Assembly: GCA_905233405.1 (NCBI GenBank)
Contig: CAJOEG010000103.1
Coordinates: 1-5,908, forward strand
DNA length: 5,908 nucleotides
DNA from: an uncultured Bacteroidales bacterium
Lineage (GTDB): Bacteria; Bacteroidota; Bacteroidia; Bacteroidales; ML635J-15
Reading direction: 5' to 3'
This document shows, piece by piece, positions 5,347 through 5,908 of this stretch; position 1 is the first letter of the stretch, and each line of letters starts with the position of its first letter. Below the pieces are notes generated by a model. It made no database searches. It was not told where the DNA came from and saw only the letters and a list, made by a program, of their open reading frames with translations. A program made the translations under genes and the position numbers.

Positions 5347-5763
5347 TTACCACGCATAAAATACCATATACCACACCGCCACAAATTCCTCTATGGTCAG
5401 GTATCCCTTTATGGTAAACATTATGTCGCTGCTATATACCGATGTACCTTTATAGACCTTGCCGTCGCGAACCGTAGCAATAATATCACTGCTATAAACC
5501 GATGTACCCTTGTAAATTTTGCCATCGCGGATGGTCATTACAATGTCGCTTGTGTAAACCGAATTGCCCGAATACACTTTGCCGTCCCTTATCGTGAAAA
5601 TGACATCGCTGCTATATACCGAGTTGGCTTTGTATATTTTGTTTTCGCGAATGTTGCAGACGACATCGCTGCTGTAAACCGAATTTTTCCTGTAAACCTT
5701 GCCGTTGCTGACGTTGCAAATTACATCACTGCTGTAGACGCTGGTTCCCTTATAAATCTTCAC
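5347..5763 (-). repeat. Six 60-base tandem repeats inside the repeat-protein gene
   Basis: Six units of exactly 60 bases; the conserved core, read on the plus strand as tcgctgctrtanaccga with small changes, begins at 5426, 5486, 5546, 5606, 5666 and 5726. The units share the codons for SVYSSD but differ at many third positions and in the VIxT segment, so the array is not a recent perfect duplication. Because 60 is a multiple of three and the units are alike, the opposite strand is also open through the array; that antisense frame is a by-product of the repeat and not a gene. Confidence 0.93.
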
Positions 5764-5808
5764 CGGTTCTACTGCAGAGATTGAAACAGATACCAGAACT
5801 GTTATCAA
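5347..5808 (-). CDS. Six-fold 20-residue tandem-repeat protein (SVYSSD repeats)
   Basis: No named family recognised. From residue 17 the protein is six consecutive 20-residue repeats (17-36, 37-56, 57-76, 77-96, 97-116, 117-136) with consensus K[IV]Y+G[TN]SVYSSD[IV]xxT[IV]RDG. SVY and SD (the latter in [ST]SD) are invariant in all six. A 17-residue tail, LTIEEFVAVWYMVFYAW, follows. The alternation of strand-like KVYKG and VIxTIRD with turn residues suggests a beta-solenoid, one turn per repeat. In DNA the units are exactly 60 bases. The start is uncertain: the coordinates use a TTG at 5808 that gives a hydrophobic leader ending SVSISA, which could be a signal peptide. A GTG at 5763 lies exactly where repeat 1 begins and would give a 138-residue protein of repeats and tail only. 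No ATG exists in the frame before the upstream stop at 5839-5841. It could be a functional gene with an unusual start or one that has lost its 5' end. Confidence 0.68.
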   Translation of the reverse strand: MITVLVSVSISAVEPVKIYKGTSVYSSDVICNVSNGKVYRKNSVYSSDVVCNIRENKIYKANSVYSSDVIFTIRDGKVYSGNSVYTSDIVMTIRDGKIYKGTSVYSSDIIATVRDGKVYKGTSVYSSDIMFTIKGYLTIEEFVAVWYMVFYAW

Positions 5809-5908
5809 TATTAACGTCAGTTCGAAATAAATAATTAGCTAAAAATCAAGTAGATAACGATATTTTTTTTGTATATTTGTAGTGAAAAAGTAAAATACAT
5901 ACCGTTAT
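5809..5908. other. A/T-rich region upstream of the repeat-protein gene
   Basis: This edge region is clearly more A/T-rich beyond 5821 than the repeat gene. It contains the plus-strand promoter-like box at 5872-5879. I see no good minus-strand TAnnTTTG box for the repeat-protein gene. Its reading frame stays open back to a TAG at 5839-5841 with no ATG. Confidence 0.6.
5872..5879 (+). promoter_or_regulatory. Candidate plus-strand promoter reading out of the window
   Basis: TATATTTG matches the Bacteroidales -7 pattern TAnnTTTG and follows a run of T's (5863-5870). No TTTG lies at the usual distance upstream, so the -33 box is missing. The surrounding 5821-5908 is very A/T-rich and has no coding frame of note. 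A divergent gene beginning to the right of the window would explain it. Confidence 0.4.

Noticed and set aside
5347..5763. Regular 60-base array considered as a CRISPR array
   Set aside because: Units are contiguous with no variable spacers, coding in frame for a conserved 20-residue motif.
5332..5784. Long open frame on the plus strand across the repeat array, itself showing a 20-residue periodicity
   Set aside because: It is the antisense of the 60-base repeats; absence of stops follows from the repeats being alike and a multiple of three. The minus-strand frame has the cleaner, more conserved protein pattern.
5796..5823. Inverted repeat GAACTG...CAGTTC near the repeat-protein start as an operator
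   Set aside because: Only six matched bases per arm, lying within possible coding sequence; too weak to separate from chance.
5843..5908. Short minus-strand ATG frame (MYFTFSLQIYKK...) upstream of the repeat gene
   Set aside because: About 21 codons in A/T-rich DNA, ends before the repeat gene and in a different frame; at most a relic leader.

Overview
The window looks like chromosomal DNA from a member of the Bacteroidota, most likely the Bacteroidales. Three things point there. A DUF4271-type membrane protein sits next to a divergent HemD and an RnpA. The genes lack Shine-Dalgarno sequences ahead of their start codons. Promoter-like -7 boxes match the Bacteroidales pattern TAnnTTTG. Nothing in the window allows a genus call.

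All protein-coding genes found here lie on the minus strand, so transcription runs from right to left. From 4989 down to 1 there is one tightly packed run of seven genes. In order of transcription they are: a membrane-anchored coiled-coil protein with a C-terminal beta-rich domain; a DUF4271 multi-pass membrane protein; uroporphyrinogen-III synthase (hemD); the RNase P protein subunit (rnpA); a secreted PDZ/S41 C-terminal processing protease; a 72-residue hypothetical protein that fills the gap exactly; and the first 80 codons of tryptophanyl-tRNA synthetase (trpS), cut by the window edge. Spacings are 3, 45, 8, -14, 15 and 19 bases. This fits an operon that joins envelope, tetrapyrrole, tRNA-processing, proteolysis and tRNA-charging genes. 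Possible internal promoters lie ahead of hemD and ahead of the protease.

Right of this run, 4990-5346 is a gene-free stretch of 357 bases. It is a patchwork of unrelated short repeats: 7/14-mers, a 14-mer tandem pair, a 38-base near-perfect palindrome, two kinds of 8-mers, and a 61-base hairpin built from 9-mers. The hairpin lies just downstream of the next gene and may end its transcript.

The right end (5347-5808) carries the most unusual gene. It encodes six nearly identical 20-residue repeats centred on SVYSSD, followed by a short aromatic/hydrophobic tail. It has no ATG start. The last 100 bases hold a plus-strand promoter-like sequence that reads out of the window, so a divergent gene probably begins beyond position 5908. 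The repeat-protein gene with its repeat-mosaic flank is the best candidate for undescribed biology; the rest is recognisable housekeeping and envelope content.
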